This document shows positions 14,984-23,850 of a stretch of DNA of 64,000 bases, in pieces (positions within the stretch are counted from its first letter, which is position 1; each line of letters starts with the position of its first letter). The stretch comes from UBA3792 sp946185305 (GTDB lineage: Bacteria > Bacillota > Clostridia > Christensenellales > CAG-138): assembly GCA_946185305.1 (NCBI GenBank), contig CAMHJE010000003.1, positions 16,253-80,252 on the forward strand. The letters run 5' to 3'. The notes under the pieces were generated by a model. The model saw only the letters and a program-made list of their open reading frames with translations. It was not told the origin of the DNA and made no database searches. Both the position numbers and the translations under genes were made by a program.

Positions 14984-17869
14984 ATGGAAACCAAGGAAGT
15001 CTTTAAGCAGGCCTACCGCCGCAACGATGAGGATCTTCGCATCTACGGCGCGAAGGAGCATAATCTGAAAAATATCGACCTGACCATCCCGCGCAACTCG
15101 CTTGTCGTGATGACCGGCGTTTCGGGGTCGGGCAAGTCGTCGCTTGCGTTCGACACGATCTATGCCGAGGGACAGCGTCGCTATGTAGAAAGCCTGTCCT
15201 CGTATGCGCGTATGTTCATCGGGCAGATGGACAAGCCGGACGTGGAGCGCATCGACGGCCTTTCGCCCGCGATTTCGATCGACCAGAAGAGCACTGGGCA
15301 CAACCCGCGCTCGACGGTCGGCACGGTCACGGAAATTTACGACTATCTGCGCCTTTTATATGCGCGGTGCGGTATTCCGCATTGCCCGAAGTGCGGCAGA
15401 GTCATCGAAAAGCAGAGCGTGGATATGGTCGTGGATCGCGTGATGGCGATGGAGCCGGGGACGAAGGTGCAGATCATTGCGCCTTGCGTCCGCAAGCGCA
15501 AGGGCGAATTTACGAAGCTGTTTGAGCAGCTTCGGCGCGAGGGCTATGTGCGCGTGCGCGTGGACGGCGAGGTGTACCCGATCGAGGAAGCGCCGACGCT
15601 CGACAAAAAGTTTAAGCACACGATCGAGGCCGTCATTGACCGCCTTGTAATCAAGGAGGGCGTCGAGGGGCGGCTGAGCGAATCGCTCGAGCATGCGTTT
15701 GCGCTCGGACAGAACCTCGCCATCGTCGCGGTGATCGACGGCGACGAGCAGCTTTTCTCACAGAACTTTGCCTGTCCGGACTGCGGCATCGGCATCGAGG
15801 AGCTTGCACCGCGCGCGTTTTCGTTCAACGCGCCGTTCGGCGCCTGTCCGACCTGCGCGGGACTGGGCGAGCTGATGAAGATCGACCCGATGCTGGTTGT
15901 GACGGATCCGGAAAAGTCCCTGAACGAGGGCGCGATCCACGCTTCCGGCTGGAACAGCGACAGTCAGAACAGCATTTCCGAGATGTATTATAAGGCGCTG
16001 GCAAAGCACCTCAATTTCTCGCTCGATACGCCGTATCAGGACCTGCCCAAATCCGTGCAGGACGTGCTGCTCTACGGCACGAAGGAGAAGATGGAGGTCA
16101 GCTATTCGAGCACCTACTCCTCCGGCAAATTCATGGCGGCGTTCGAGGGCATCATCCCGAACATGGAGCGCCGCTACCGCGAATCGACGAGCGATTGGGT
16201 CAAGGCGGAGATCGAATCGCGCATGGCGCACGTGCTGTGCCCGGACTGCAAGGGCAAGCGGTTAAAGCCCGAAACGCTCGCGGTCACGATCGGCGGGCTG
16301 AACATTGCCGAGCTGTGCGACCTCAATGTGCGTTCGTCGCGCGCGTTTTTGCAGAATCTGGAGCTGAACCCGACGCACCGCAAGATCGCCGAGGCGATCC
16401 TAAAGGAACTGGATGCCAGATTGGGCTTTCTTGTCAACGTCGGACTTGGGTATCTCACGCTGTCGCGCGGGGCGGTCACGCTGTCCGGCGGCGAGAGCCA
16501 GCGCATCCGGCTCGCTACGCAGATCGGCTCCGGGCTTGTCGGCGTGCTGTACATTCTGGATGAGCCGAGCATCGGCCTGCATCAGCGCGACAATGCGAAG
16601 CTGCTCGATACGTTAAAGCGGCTGCGCGATCTCGGCAATACGCTGATCGTCGTCGAGCACGACGAGGAAACGATGATGAGCGCGGACTATATCGTGGATA
16701 TCGGCCCGCGCGCGGGCGTTCACGGCGGGCAGGTTATGGCGACCGGCACCCCGCGCGAGATCATGGAGAACAAGAACAGCCTGACCGGCGATTACCTGTC
16801 CGGCCGGCGCAAGATCGAGGTTCCGAAAACGCGGCGCGAGGGCAACGGCAAATTCCTCACCGTGCGCGGCGCAGCGGCGAACAACCTCAAAAAGATCGAC
16901 GTGGCGGTGCCGCTCGGCAAATTCGTCTGCGTCACCGGCGTATCCGGTTCGGGCAAATCCTCGCTCGTCAACGAGATCATCAAAAAGCGCCTGCTGCGCG
17001 ATCTGAACCGCGCGCGTGTCCGCCCCAAGGAGCACGCGGACATGGAGGGCATCGAGAATTTAGATAAGGTTATCGACATCGACCAAAGCCCCATCGGCAA
17101 GACGCCGCGTTCGAATCCCGCGACGTATACGGGTCTGTTCGATCTGATCCGACAACTGTTTGCCACGACGCCGGACGCGAAAATGCGCGGCTATAACGCG
17201 GGCCGGTTCAGCTTCAACGTCAAGGGCGGCCGGTGCGAGGCCTGCAAGGGCGACGGCATCGTGAAGATCGAAATGCACTTTTTGCCGGACGTGTACGTGC
17301 CGTGCGAGGTCTGCCACGGCAAACGCTATAACCGGGAAACGCTCGAGGTGCGCTATAAGGGCAAGAACATCTACGACGTGCTCGATATGACGGTCGAGGA
17401 GGCGCTGCCGTTCTTCTCCGCGCATCCGAAGATCAAGAGCAAGCTGCAGACGCTCTATGATGTGGGGCTCGGTTATGTCAAGCTCGGTCAGCCTTCTACA
17501 CAGCTTTCCGGCGGCGAAGCGCAGCGCGTGAAGCTCGCAACGGAGCTATCCCGCCGCGACACCGGCCGGACGATGTATATTCTGGACGAGCCGACGACCG
17601 GTCTGCATACGCACGACGTGAAACGGCTTCTGGAGATTTTGAACCGGCTTGCCGATTCGGGCAGCACGGTGCTGGTCATCGAGCACAATTTGGACGTGAT
17701 CAAGACCGCGGACTACATCATCGACCTCGGCCCGGAGGGCGGCGACGACGGCGGCACGATCGTGGCGACCGGCACGCCGGAGCAGGTCGCGGAATGCAAG
17801 CAGAGCTACACCGGACAGTTTTTGAAAAAGGCTCTTTGGTGGGACGGGGAAGCGCCGATTGTGGAATGA
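14984..17869 (+). CDS. uvrA: Excinuclease ABC subunit A
   Basis: UvrA (961 residues) is the damage-recognition ATPase of nucleotide excision repair, acting with UvrB. Both ABC modules are present: Walker A GVSGSGKSSLAFDT near residue 45 and GVSGSGKSSLVNEI near 655, signatures LSGGESQR and LSGGEAQR, and Walker B LDEPSIGLHQ and LDEPTTGLHT. Zinc modules CPKC/CPDC and CEAC..CEVC are visible. The ATG at 14984 is preferred (AGGAAAG upstream); the open frame extends to a TTG at 14906, but that lies in the promoter. uvrB is not in the window. Confidence 0.96.
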   Translation: METKEVFKQAYRRNDEDLRIYGAKEHNLKNIDLTIPRNSLVVMTGVSGSGKSSLAFDTIYAEGQRRYVESLSSYARMFIGQMDKPDVERIDGLSPAISIDQKSTGHNPRSTVGTVTEIYDYLRLLYARCGIPHCPKCGRVIEKQSVDMVVDRVMAMEPGTKVQIIAPCVRKRKGEFTKLFEQLRREGYVRVRVDGEVYPIEEAPTLDKKFKHTIEAVIDRLVIKEGVEGRLSESLEHAFALGQNLAIVAVIDGDEQLFSQNFACPDCGIGIEELAPRAFSFNAPFGACPTCAGLGELMKIDPMLVVTDPEKSLNEGAIHASGWNSDSQNSISEMYYKALAKHLNFSLDTPYQDLPKSVQDVLLYGTKEKMEVSYSSTYSSGKFMAAFEGIIPNMERRYRESTSDWVKAEIESRMAHVLCPDCKGKRLKPETLAVTIGGLNIAELCDLNVRSSRAFLQNLELNPTHRKIAEAILKELDARLGFLVNVGLGYLTLSRGAVTLSGGESQRIRLATQIGSGLVGVLYILDEPSIGLHQRDNAKLLDTLKRLRDLGNTLIVVEHDEETMMSADYIVDIGPRAGVHGGQVMATGTPREIMENKNSLTGDYLSGRRKIEVPKTRREGNGKFLTVRGAAANNLKKIDVAVPLGKFVCVTGVSGSGKSSLVNEIIKKRLLRDLNRARVRPKEHADMEGIENLDKVIDIDQSPIGKTPRSNPATYTGLFDLIRQLFATTPDAKMRGYNAGRFSFNVKGGRCEACKGDGIVKIEMHFLPDVYVPCEVCHGKRYNRETLEVRYKGKNIYDVLDMTVEEALPFFSAHPKIKSKLQTLYDVGLGYVKLGQPSTQLSGGEAQRVKLATELSRRDTGRTMYILDEPTTGLHTHDVKRLLEILNRLADSGSTVLVIEHNLDVIKTADYIIDLGPEGGDDGGTIVATGTPEQVAECKQSYTGQFLKKALWWDGEAPIVE

Positions 17870-17917
17870 CCGGCGGCTTTGCCAAAGGAGAATTGCTTTG
17901 CAGGGAAAGGAGGCCGC

Positions 17918-18670
17918 ATGCGTATTTTTCGAATCGTCATCGCCGTTCTCGGCATCCTTTTGATCGCGGATTCCGTGATCGTTTCGATGCTGTCGAACTA
18001 TAATCTCGGCGTGATCCTGCCGGCGTTTTTCGGCGTGCCGCTGGTGCTGCTGGCGGTGCTTTTGCCGCACATGGACAAGGGCATTTTGTGCGTGCTCAAG
18101 TGGGCGGCGGCAGTCGGCTACGCGGCCGCGGGGATCATCTTCCTTGTCTGCGGCATTCTGATGGGCACGGCAGCCAAGAGCGCCAAGGACGTTGACGCCG
18201 ACGCGCTGATCGTGCTCGGCGCGGCGCTGCACGGCGACCGCGTGACATGGGTGCTCTCCAACCGGCTCGATACGGCGGCGGACTATCTCGATGCGCATCC
18301 GGATTGCAAAGTGATCGTGTCCGGCGGGCAGGGCAGCGGCGAGGATATGCCGGAAGCCGAGGGCATGAAGCGGTATCTGCTCGAACGGCGCGGGATCGAC
18401 GAAAGCCGCATCTATGTGGAGGATCAATCGACCTCCACGAGGGAGAATTTCGCGTTTTCCAAGGTGCTGATCGAAAAGGAGCTCGGCGCAGATACGCGCC
18501 TTGCGTTTGTGACGACCGATTTCCACGTGTTCCGTGCGGGGCGGGTCGCGCATTCGGCGGGCATTGACGCGCCGGGACTGGCCGCACCGGATGTGTGGTA
18601 TATCCGCATCAACAACTTCATGCGCGAGTGCGTCGGCATCTGCGTCTACGCGCTGCGCGGGGATATATAA
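17918..18670 (+). CDS. YdcF/ElyC-family (DUF218) membrane protein
   Basis: The 250-residue protein has about three hydrophobic segments in its first 90 residues, then an extracellular DUF218 domain: DALIVLGAAL, VIVSGGQGSGEDMPEAEGM, DQSTSTRENFAFS and TTDFHVFRAG, all classic for the YdcF/SanA/ElyC group, which influences envelope integrity. The biochemical activity of the group is poorly known. The ATG at 17918 follows AAAGGAGG. It lies 48 bases after uvrA and ahead of a lipoprotein and a hemolysin III gene, probably all in one transcript. Confidence 0.8.
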   Translation: MRIFRIVIAVLGILLIADSVIVSMLSNYNLGVILPAFFGVPLVLLAVLLPHMDKGILCVLKWAAAVGYAAAGIIFLVCGILMGTAAKSAKDVDADALIVLGAALHGDRVTWVLSNRLDTAADYLDAHPDCKVIVSGGQGSGEDMPEAEGMKRYLLERRGIDESRIYVEDQSTSTRENFAFSKVLIEKELGADTRLAFVTTDFHVFRAGRVAHSAGIDAPGLAAPDVWYIRINNFMRECVGICVYALRGDI

Positions 18671-18682
18671 GGGAGGCTTGCC

Positions 18683-19162
18683 GTGAAGAAGCGATTGTTT
18701 GCCGCGCTGCTGTGCGTACTGCTGATGCCGCTCGGCTGCGCGGGCGGAAGAGAGAAAATCGTCGGCAAGGCAGTCAAAAAAGCCGACATCCGGGATTTCT
18801 ACTGGACTTACGACGCTTCAACCTATCCGCCGGATTTTCTGCGCTACCGGTTCTATGTCGAGGACGGCGCATACAAATTCTTCTGGGAACGGCGCGAGGG
18901 CGATCATTGGCCGCTGACCGAAGCGGATCGCACCGCCTCCGAAACAATTGACCTGACCGAAGCGGAATGGGACGCGCTTTGGGCGTGCCTCGAAAACGGC
19001 ACGGTCACAAGGCGCACGGACAATGCGGAATCCGGCAGCAGCGGCCCGTGGACGTTCCTGTATTGGGAAGGCGACAAGGGCGACTGGCAGGTATTTTCCT
19101 TTGCGTCATGGGACGCGCAAACCGATTTTGAAGCTCTCTGCGCTTTGCTTGCCGAGCGGTAA
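18683..19162 (+). CDS. Small lipoprotein, unknown function
   Basis: A GTG start with GGGAGG upstream begins a lipoprotein of 159 residues: MKKRLFAALLC signal, lipobox LGCAG, mature Cys near residue 19. The mature part is about 140 residues with DFYWTYDASTYP and a run of aromatic and charged residues (DWQVFSFASWD), suggesting a compact beta fold. I do not recognise the family. It is 12 bases after the YdcF-like gene, so probably co-transcribed. Confidence 0.65.
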   Translation: MKKRLFAALLCVLLMPLGCAGGREKIVGKAVKKADIRDFYWTYDASTYPPDFLRYRFYVEDGAYKFFWERREGDHWPLTEADRTASETIDLTEAEWDALWACLENGTVTRRTDNAESGSSGPWTFLYWEGDKGDWQVFSFASWDAQTDFEALCALLAER

Positions 19163-19195
19163 GACAGGCGCGGAGAAGAAAAGGAGTGTGTTTCG

Positions 19196-19867
19196 ATGAA
19201 ACGAACGCCGATTGACGAACGAAAGCTGCCGAGCTATTCGCGCGGCGAAGAAATTATGAATATGGTGACGCACATCGTCGGCGGCGCGGTAGGGATTGCC
19301 GTGCTTGTCTTTGGCGTCATTCTGTCGGCCGTGCACCATAACGTGTGGGGCATCGTCGGCGTATCGATCTACGGCGCAACGATGATCTGGCTGTATACGA
19401 TGAGCAGCATCTACCACGGCCTTATGCCGAGCCGTGCGAAAAAGATCATGCAGGTTTTGGATCATTGCACGATCTACGCGCTGATCGCGGGAACCTATAC
19501 GCCGATCCTGCTTGTGGCGATACGTCCGGTCTATCCGGTGCTCGCATGGGTGTGCTTCGGCCTTGAATGGGGGCTTTTGGCGCTGACGACGACGCTGACC
19601 GCCATTGACCTCCGAAAATATCGCGTGTTCTCGATGATCTGCTATATTTTCATGGGCTGGCTGATCATCTTTGTCGCGCCGCAGGCGATTGAGGCCATCG
19701 GGATCAATGGCTTTTGGTGGCTGCTCGCGGGCGGCATCGCCTACACCATCGGCGCGATCCTCTACGGTATCGGCAGCAAGCGCCCGTGGTTCCACTCGAT
19801 CTTCCACCTGTTCGTGCTGCTCGGCAGCATCCTGCAGGCCGTGGCGATCCTGTGGTATGTGCTGTAA
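19196..19867 (+). CDS. Hemolysin III / PAQR-family membrane protein
   Basis: This 223-residue protein has seven predicted membrane segments and the family motifs EEIMNMVTHIVGG at the start, SSIYHG in the second segment, and a late histidine in WFHSIFHLFVLLGS. The conserved His/Ser/Asp set resembles the zinc site of adiponectin receptors, whose bacterial relatives (YqfA/TrhA) affect membrane lipid balance. Despite the name, haemolysis is rarely shown. AAGGAG precedes the ATG, and a terminator follows the stop. Confidence 0.85.
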   Translation: MKRTPIDERKLPSYSRGEEIMNMVTHIVGGAVGIAVLVFGVILSAVHHNVWGIVGVSIYGATMIWLYTMSSIYHGLMPSRAKKIMQVLDHCTIYALIAGTYTPILLVAIRPVYPVLAWVCFGLEWGLLALTTTLTAIDLRKYRVFSMICYIFMGWLIIFVAPQAIEAIGINGFWWLLAGGIAYTIGAILYGIGSKRPWFHSIFHLFVLLGSILQAVAILWYVL

Positions 19868-19886
19868 CAGAATACGATCCCTTTTG

Positions 19887-19912
19887 AACCGCCCCGGGAG
19901 GGCGGTTTTTGC
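19887..19912 (+). terminator. Intrinsic terminator after the hemolysin III gene
   Basis: AACCGCCC (19887-19894) pairs with GGGCGGTT (19900-19907) over a 5-base loop, followed by TTTG. Confidence 0.8.
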
Positions 19913-19945
19913 AAAACGGTAAAGATTTCCGGCACTTTATGTCGG

Positions 19946-19974
19946 TTGCAAAGCACGGCGCGGTATGGTATACT
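19946..19974 (+). promoter_or_regulatory. Promoter for the phosphoesterase lipoprotein
   Basis: TTGCAA (19946-19951), 17 bases, TATACT (19969-19974), 34 bases before the ATG at 20009. Confidence 0.65.
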
Positions 19975-20008
19975 GTTGCGCGAATGAGAAAAACGGGGAG
20001 GAACGGCT

Positions 20009-21094
20009 ATGCGATTCGGGAAAACGGCCTTGCTTATGGCGGCGATGCTGCTGCTGTCGGGCTGCGTGAACAGCGCTGCGCCGGATGTCGCCCTGCCGAC
20101 CGAAGCGCCGACGCTTGCGCCGACCGCAACGCCGGTCACCGTGGAGCTTGTCGTGCCGACCGATCCGCCGACCCCGACGCCCACGCCGACCCCGACCGCA
20201 ACGCCGAGCCCGACGCCCACGCCTACGCCTTCGCCGACACCCACGCCGAGCCCGACCCCGACGCCGGTGCCGACGCCGTATTCGATGGTGTGGCTGCCGG
20301 ATACGCAGAATTTGGCGTACCACTATCCGGAGCGGCTTGCCAAGGTCGGCGACTTTATCGCGGCACATATCGAATCCGACGCCGTTGCGTGCGTACTGCA
20401 CACGGGCGATATCGTCGATAACGGCTTCAAGGACTGGGAATGGGAGAACTTCGATCAATGTCTCAGCCGGTTTTACGGCAGCGTGCCGTTTGTGCCGGTG
20501 GCCGGGAACCACGATATCGGGGTGTCGGCCAAGAGCTATAAGGCCTACGTGCTGCGGCCGTTTTTGGAGGCGTTCCCGGAGAAACAGAAATTCGAGGGCG
20601 GAAAGATGCTCTATACCGTGATCGAGGCGGGCGGCGAACAATGGCTGCTGCTCGGCGTCGGCTGGAGCTGCGGCAGAACGAAGGCCGAGCTGGAATGGAT
20701 CGACGCGGTGATGACCGAGCATGCCGATCTCCGGTGTCTCTTCTTTACCCACGGCTATCTGACCAACCAGAACCGCATCCTGCCCGGCTGTGCATATCTG
20801 GAAGAAAACATCGTCAAAAAATACCCGAATATCGTGCTGGCCCTGTCCGGCCACTCGCGGGACTACTGCACCAAGGATTATGCCTATGACGACGACGGCG
20901 ACGGCACAGCGGATCGCACCGTGCATACGCTGATGCTGAATCTGCAGGGCAAGAACTACTGCTTTCGGCTTTTGACCTTCGATCCGGTCACGCACAGCAT
21001 CGCCGTGCAGACCTATTCGCTCGACGGCGAGCCGGACAACCGCGAAACCAAGGAATACGGCCCGATCAGCTTTACCATCGAAAACGCCTACTGA
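20009..21094 (+). CDS. Lipoprotein metallophosphoesterase with Pro-Thr linker
   Basis: The 361-residue protein has a lipoprotein signal (MRFGKTALLMAAMLLL, lipobox LSGC), a Pro-Thr repeat linker at about 50-90, then a calcineurin-like phosphoesterase domain: WLPDTQ, HTGDIVDNG, AGNHDIG, THGY and SGHSRD supply the expected Asp, Asn and His ligands of a two-metal centre. It is held outside the membrane and probably hydrolyses phosphate mono- or diesters; the substrate is unknown. The linker is encoded by short tandem DNA repeats. Confidence 0.85.
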   Translation: MRFGKTALLMAAMLLLSGCVNSAAPDVALPTEAPTLAPTATPVTVELVVPTDPPTPTPTPTPTATPSPTPTPTPSPTPTPSPTPTPVPTPYSMVWLPDTQNLAYHYPERLAKVGDFIAAHIESDAVACVLHTGDIVDNGFKDWEWENFDQCLSRFYGSVPFVPVAGNHDIGVSAKSYKAYVLRPFLEAFPEKQKFEGGKMLYTVIEAGGEQWLLLGVGWSCGRTKAELEWIDAVMTEHADLRCLFFTHGYLTNQNRILPGCAYLEENIVKKYPNIVLALSGHSRDYCTKDYAYDDDGDGTADRTVHTLMLNLQGKNYCFRLLTFDPVTHSIAVQTYSLDGEPDNRETKEYGPISFTIENAY

Positions 21095-21107
21095 CACCAA
21101 AACATAC

Positions 21108-21140
21108 AGAACCGCCCTCATGCCGAGGACGGTTCTTTTC
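21108..21140. terminator. Bidirectional terminator between convergent genes
   Basis: AGAACCGCCCTC (21108-21119) pairs with GAGGACGGTTCT (21125-21136) with one mismatch, followed by TTTTCG on the plus strand. Confidence 0.75.
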
Positions 21141-21155
21141 GTTTATCTATGCAGC

Positions 21156-22025
21156 TCACGCAAAGAATGTGATCGAGTAGGCATACTGTTTTGCTTCGCC
21201 GGGCAGAAGCGATTGCACGCCGGGCTTTTCGTCGATGGCGCCGGTGAAATCGTCGTCGTCCGTGCGGCCGAACCACGGCTCCAGGCAGACGAACGGCGCA
21301 TCCGTCTTCGACCAGACCGCCAGGAACGGGAAGCCGGGGCAGGACAGCGTCACATACGGCGCACCGTCCGGACGGCACAGCGAAACCGCGTCCACCTGTC
21401 CGTCCGGAAAAATCCACGTATCGGCAAGGGAAGCGTCGTACGGCACCGTGGAAGCGGGCAGCGGATAGACCGTATCGGGCAGGGCAAAGCCTTGGGCGGT
21501 CACGCCAAAGTGCGAAAAGGTCCTTTCGCCCGTAAAGTGCAGCAGACAGCGTTCCTTTTCAACGCCCTCCGGGGGCAGAAAGCCCGGATGCCCGCCGATG
21601 GAAAAGAACATTGTTTCGGCGCCGGCGTTTTCGACATGCCAGCCGATATGCAGCGTGCGCGGATCGGCTTCGTCAAGCGCATGCCGCACGGTCAGCCGGA
21701 AATCATAGGGGTAAAGCGCCTTGGTCGCTTCGGAGGCGCAAAGCATGTGCGTTACGCTCGTTTCGGTCGCTTCGACGCAGGCAAAGTCCAGATCGCGGGC
21801 AAAGCCGTGCTGCGTTTTCATCGGGTAGGCCGCGCTTCCGATACGGTACTGCCCGTTTTTCACCTTGCCGACGAACGGAAACAGGATCGGCGCATGGCGG
21901 TTCCACGCCTTGGGGTCCGCGCACCAAAGCCGATCCGCACCGGTCGCCTTGTCGGTAACCGCGCTCAGCTCCGCGCCGTGATCGGCGATTTCAACGCGCA
22001 GGGCGTCGTTTTCCAGAATCCGCAT
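21156..22025 (-). CDS. Aldose 1-epimerase family protein (LacX/YphB-like)
   Basis: This 289-residue cytoplasmic protein has the mutarotase beta-sandwich pattern: an early HGAELSAVTD, NRHAPILFPFVG, TQHGFARD with the substrate-binding His, and GGHPGFLPP. Members interconvert anomers of galactose, glucose or sugar phosphates. The LacX-type subgroup fits the length. It runs with the MBL hydrolase gene 9 bases upstream. Galactose handling would suit the alpha-galactosidase in the window, but that link is inference. Confidence 0.8.
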   Translation of the reverse strand: MRILENDALRVEIADHGAELSAVTDKATGADRLWCADPKAWNRHAPILFPFVGKVKNGQYRIGSAAYPMKTQHGFARDLDFACVEATETSVTHMLCASEATKALYPYDFRLTVRHALDEADPRTLHIGWHVENAGAETMFFSIGGHPGFLPPEGVEKERCLLHFTGERTFSHFGVTAQGFALPDTVYPLPASTVPYDASLADTWIFPDGQVDAVSLCRPDGAPYVTLSCPGFPFLAVWSKTDAPFVCLEPWFGRTDDDDFTGAIDEKPGVQSLLPGEAKQYAYSITFFA

Positions 22026-22034
22026 GGCATTCCC

Positions 22035-22631
22035 TCACAGCGTCGTGCTTTCGCCCATGCCGAGCGAAAAGACCGGCAGATCCTTTGCGGCGGCAAGGAA
22101 CGGCGCAAGCGGCGCAATTTCAAACGTCAGCTGCGGGGTCTTGTAGTGCATCGGGATCACCATTTTGGGCGCAAGCCGCTTGGCAAGCGCCGCCGCCTGC
22201 GCGGCGTCGATCGTGAACGTGCCGCCGACCGGGATCAGCAGCGCGTCCGCGCCGGACAGGGCCGCCGCCGTCGCATCGTCGAGGTCGTGGCCGAGGTCGC
22301 CGAGATGCACGACGGTCTTGCCGTCGGCTTCGATCTTATACAGCGTGTTCGGGCCGCGCTTGGCGCCCTTGACCTCGTCGTGATAGGCGGCAAAGCCGGT
22401 GATCGAAAAGCCCTTTTCGGCATGTTCGCCGAGCGTGTCGATCACGACCGGGTCGCCGCTGACCTGATCGAGCGCGTCGTGGTCGAAATGGTGATGCGAG
22501 ATCGTCACCACGTCGGCCCGTACCGCGTGCAGATCGTAGCCGCTGCCCTTGTCCACCGGGTCGGTCACAAGCCGCGCGCCCGCTTCGGTTTCGAGCAAAA
22601 AGGTAGAATGTGCCAAATACGTCAGTTTCAT
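22035..22631 (-). CDS. MBL-fold metal-dependent hydrolase
   Basis: The 198-residue protein is a small metallo-beta-lactamase-fold enzyme: SHHHFDHDAL is the HxHxDH zinc site, HLGDLGH gives further ligands and PMHYKTP the late histidine. It resembles the UPF0173 hydrolase group, of unknown substrate. It has no signal peptide and is cytoplasmic. Its ATG overlaps the stop of the preceding gene by four bases. Confidence 0.82.
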   Translation of the reverse strand: MKLTYLAHSTFLLETEAGARLVTDPVDKGSGYDLHAVRADVVTISHHHFDHDALDQVSGDPVVIDTLGEHAEKGFSITGFAAYHDEVKGAKRGPNTLYKIEADGKTVVHLGDLGHDLDDATAAALSGADALLIPVGGTFTIDAAQAAALAKRLAPKMVIPMHYKTPQLTFEIAPLAPFLAAAKDLPVFSLGMGESTTL

Positions 22632-23194
22632 CGCATAGTCCTCCGTTCGGTCAAAATGATTTTTGCAGCGCGCGCACAGCGATGCTCAACCTCGATCCGC
22701 TCGCGGGCGGGAAGCGCATGCGTCATCGTCAGTACCGCGCGTTCATCGTCCTGTGTCCACCGTTTTTTTGACGACGCCGCCGACGCAAGCAGGATCGCCG
22801 AAAGCACCGGTTCGCAGTTCGGCAGCGGCGCGTCGCCGTACCGCAGCAGCCGATCCATGCGATAATCTACGTAAGCCGCATGGTCGGAGCGGATCGCTTC
22901 GCCGGGCGCAATGTTCGGCAGCGACTGCGCATACGCGTCAAATACATTCTTGGTCAGCGTCAGCAGGAGCCAGCCGTTTTTTACGTCGATGCGCTGCAGC
23001 AGCGGGGCGTCGTACAGCCGGCATTCGGATAGGCGCGCCGTCCACAGCGCGGCAGCCTCCTCGGCGCCGCCGCGGACAAAGTCCGGCGCGGCGAGCATCG
23101 CGGCGCGGCTCGGCTTGACGGTCAGCGGACGGCCGAGCGCCTTTGCCGCAAAGCCCGACAGCGCGGCGGCGGCGGCTTCATAGATCGTGTTCAT
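22628..23194 (-). CDS. Hypothetical protein, possible stand-alone tRNA-synthetase-like helical domain
   Basis: This 188-residue protein is mostly helical, with no signal peptide or membrane helix. The N-terminus (IYEAAAAALSGFAAKAL) and a KNGWLLLTLTKNVF stretch faintly recall the N-terminal add-on domain of arginyl-tRNA synthetase, and the C-terminal helices recall its DALR domain, but the likeness is weak. It is translationally coupled to the MBL hydrolase. Divergent from spoIIR. Function unknown. Confidence 0.6.
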   Translation of the reverse strand: MNTIYEAAAAALSGFAAKALGRPLTVKPSRAAMLAAPDFVRGGAEEAAALWTARLSECRLYDAPLLQRIDVKNGWLLLTLTKNVFDAYAQSLPNIAPGEAIRSDHAAYVDYRMDRLLRYGDAPLPNCEPVLSAILLASAASSKKRWTQDDERAVLTMTHALPARERIEVEHRCARAAKIILTERRTMR

Positions 23195-23237
23195 ACCCTT
23201 ATGGTAGCCGCTTTTCGGAAAAAAGTCAATCGGAAAC

Positions 23238-23267
23238 GTTTAGACGGGGCAGGGAGAGGGCATACTT
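23238..23267 (+). promoter_or_regulatory. Possible forespore (sigma-F-type) promoter for spoIIR
   Basis: GTTTA (23238-23242), 15 bases, GGGCATACTT (23258-23267). This fits the Bacillus sigma-F consensus at nearly all positions, and spoIIR is a sigma-F target there. The predicted transcript start falls at or inside the GAGGTG ribosome binding site, which weakens the case. Confidence 0.35.
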
Positions 23268-23284
23268 TTTCCGAGGTGAACCGA

Positions 23285-23836
23285 ATGAAACGACAATTCC
23301 CGTTGCTTTTTCTCCTGTTGCTGCTGCTTCTGCCGGTGCAGACGCACGGCATGACCGCTGTGTACGACGACGTTTTGCGGCTGCATATCCGCGCCAACAG
23401 CGATTCCGCTGTCGATCAGGCCGTCAAGCTCCGCGTGCGCGACGCGCTTCGTCCGCTGTTTGCAGCCAAGGACAGCTATACCGACGCCCGCGCGTTTCTG
23501 CTTGCCAATGGCGCGCTGCTGCAAAGCACCGCCGAAGCGGTGCTGCGGGAAAACGGCATGGACTACGGCGCGCAGCTGATCCTGGGCCGGGATACGTTTC
23601 CCGACCGGACGTATGACGGACAGACCTTTCCGGCGGGCACGTATGATGCGCTGATCGTCAGCCTCGGCCGCGGCGAGGGGCAGAACTGGTGGTGCGTGCT
23701 GTTCCCACCGCTGTGCATCGTCACGGAGAACGGCGAGCCGGTCGATCTGAAGGAGGTACGGCTCGAAAGCTCGATTTTGAAATGGTTCCGACAATGGCGG
23801 GCGGACAGAAGCAAGCCCTTGCCTGCCGAAGAATAA
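23285..23836 (+). CDS. spoIIR: Stage II sporulation protein R
   Basis: SpoIIR (183 residues here) is made in the forespore and secreted into the intermembrane space, where it triggers SpoIIGA to process pro-sigma-E in the mother cell. The product has a signal segment (MKRQFPLLFLLLLLLLPV) and the family motifs LRLHIRANSDS and NWWCVLFPPLCIV. The ATG at 23285 is chosen because GAGGTG lies just before it and the signal peptide then begins properly; the open frame extends upstream to 23201. It sits directly ahead of sleB-ypeB. Confidence 0.93.
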   Translation: MKRQFPLLFLLLLLLLPVQTHGMTAVYDDVLRLHIRANSDSAVDQAVKLRVRDALRPLFAAKDSYTDARAFLLANGALLQSTAEAVLRENGMDYGAQLILGRDTFPDRTYDGQTFPAGTYDALIVSLGRGEGQNWWCVLFPPLCIVTENGEPVDLKEVRLESSILKWFRQWRADRSKPLPAEE

Positions 23837-23850
23837 AAGGAGGATGATTC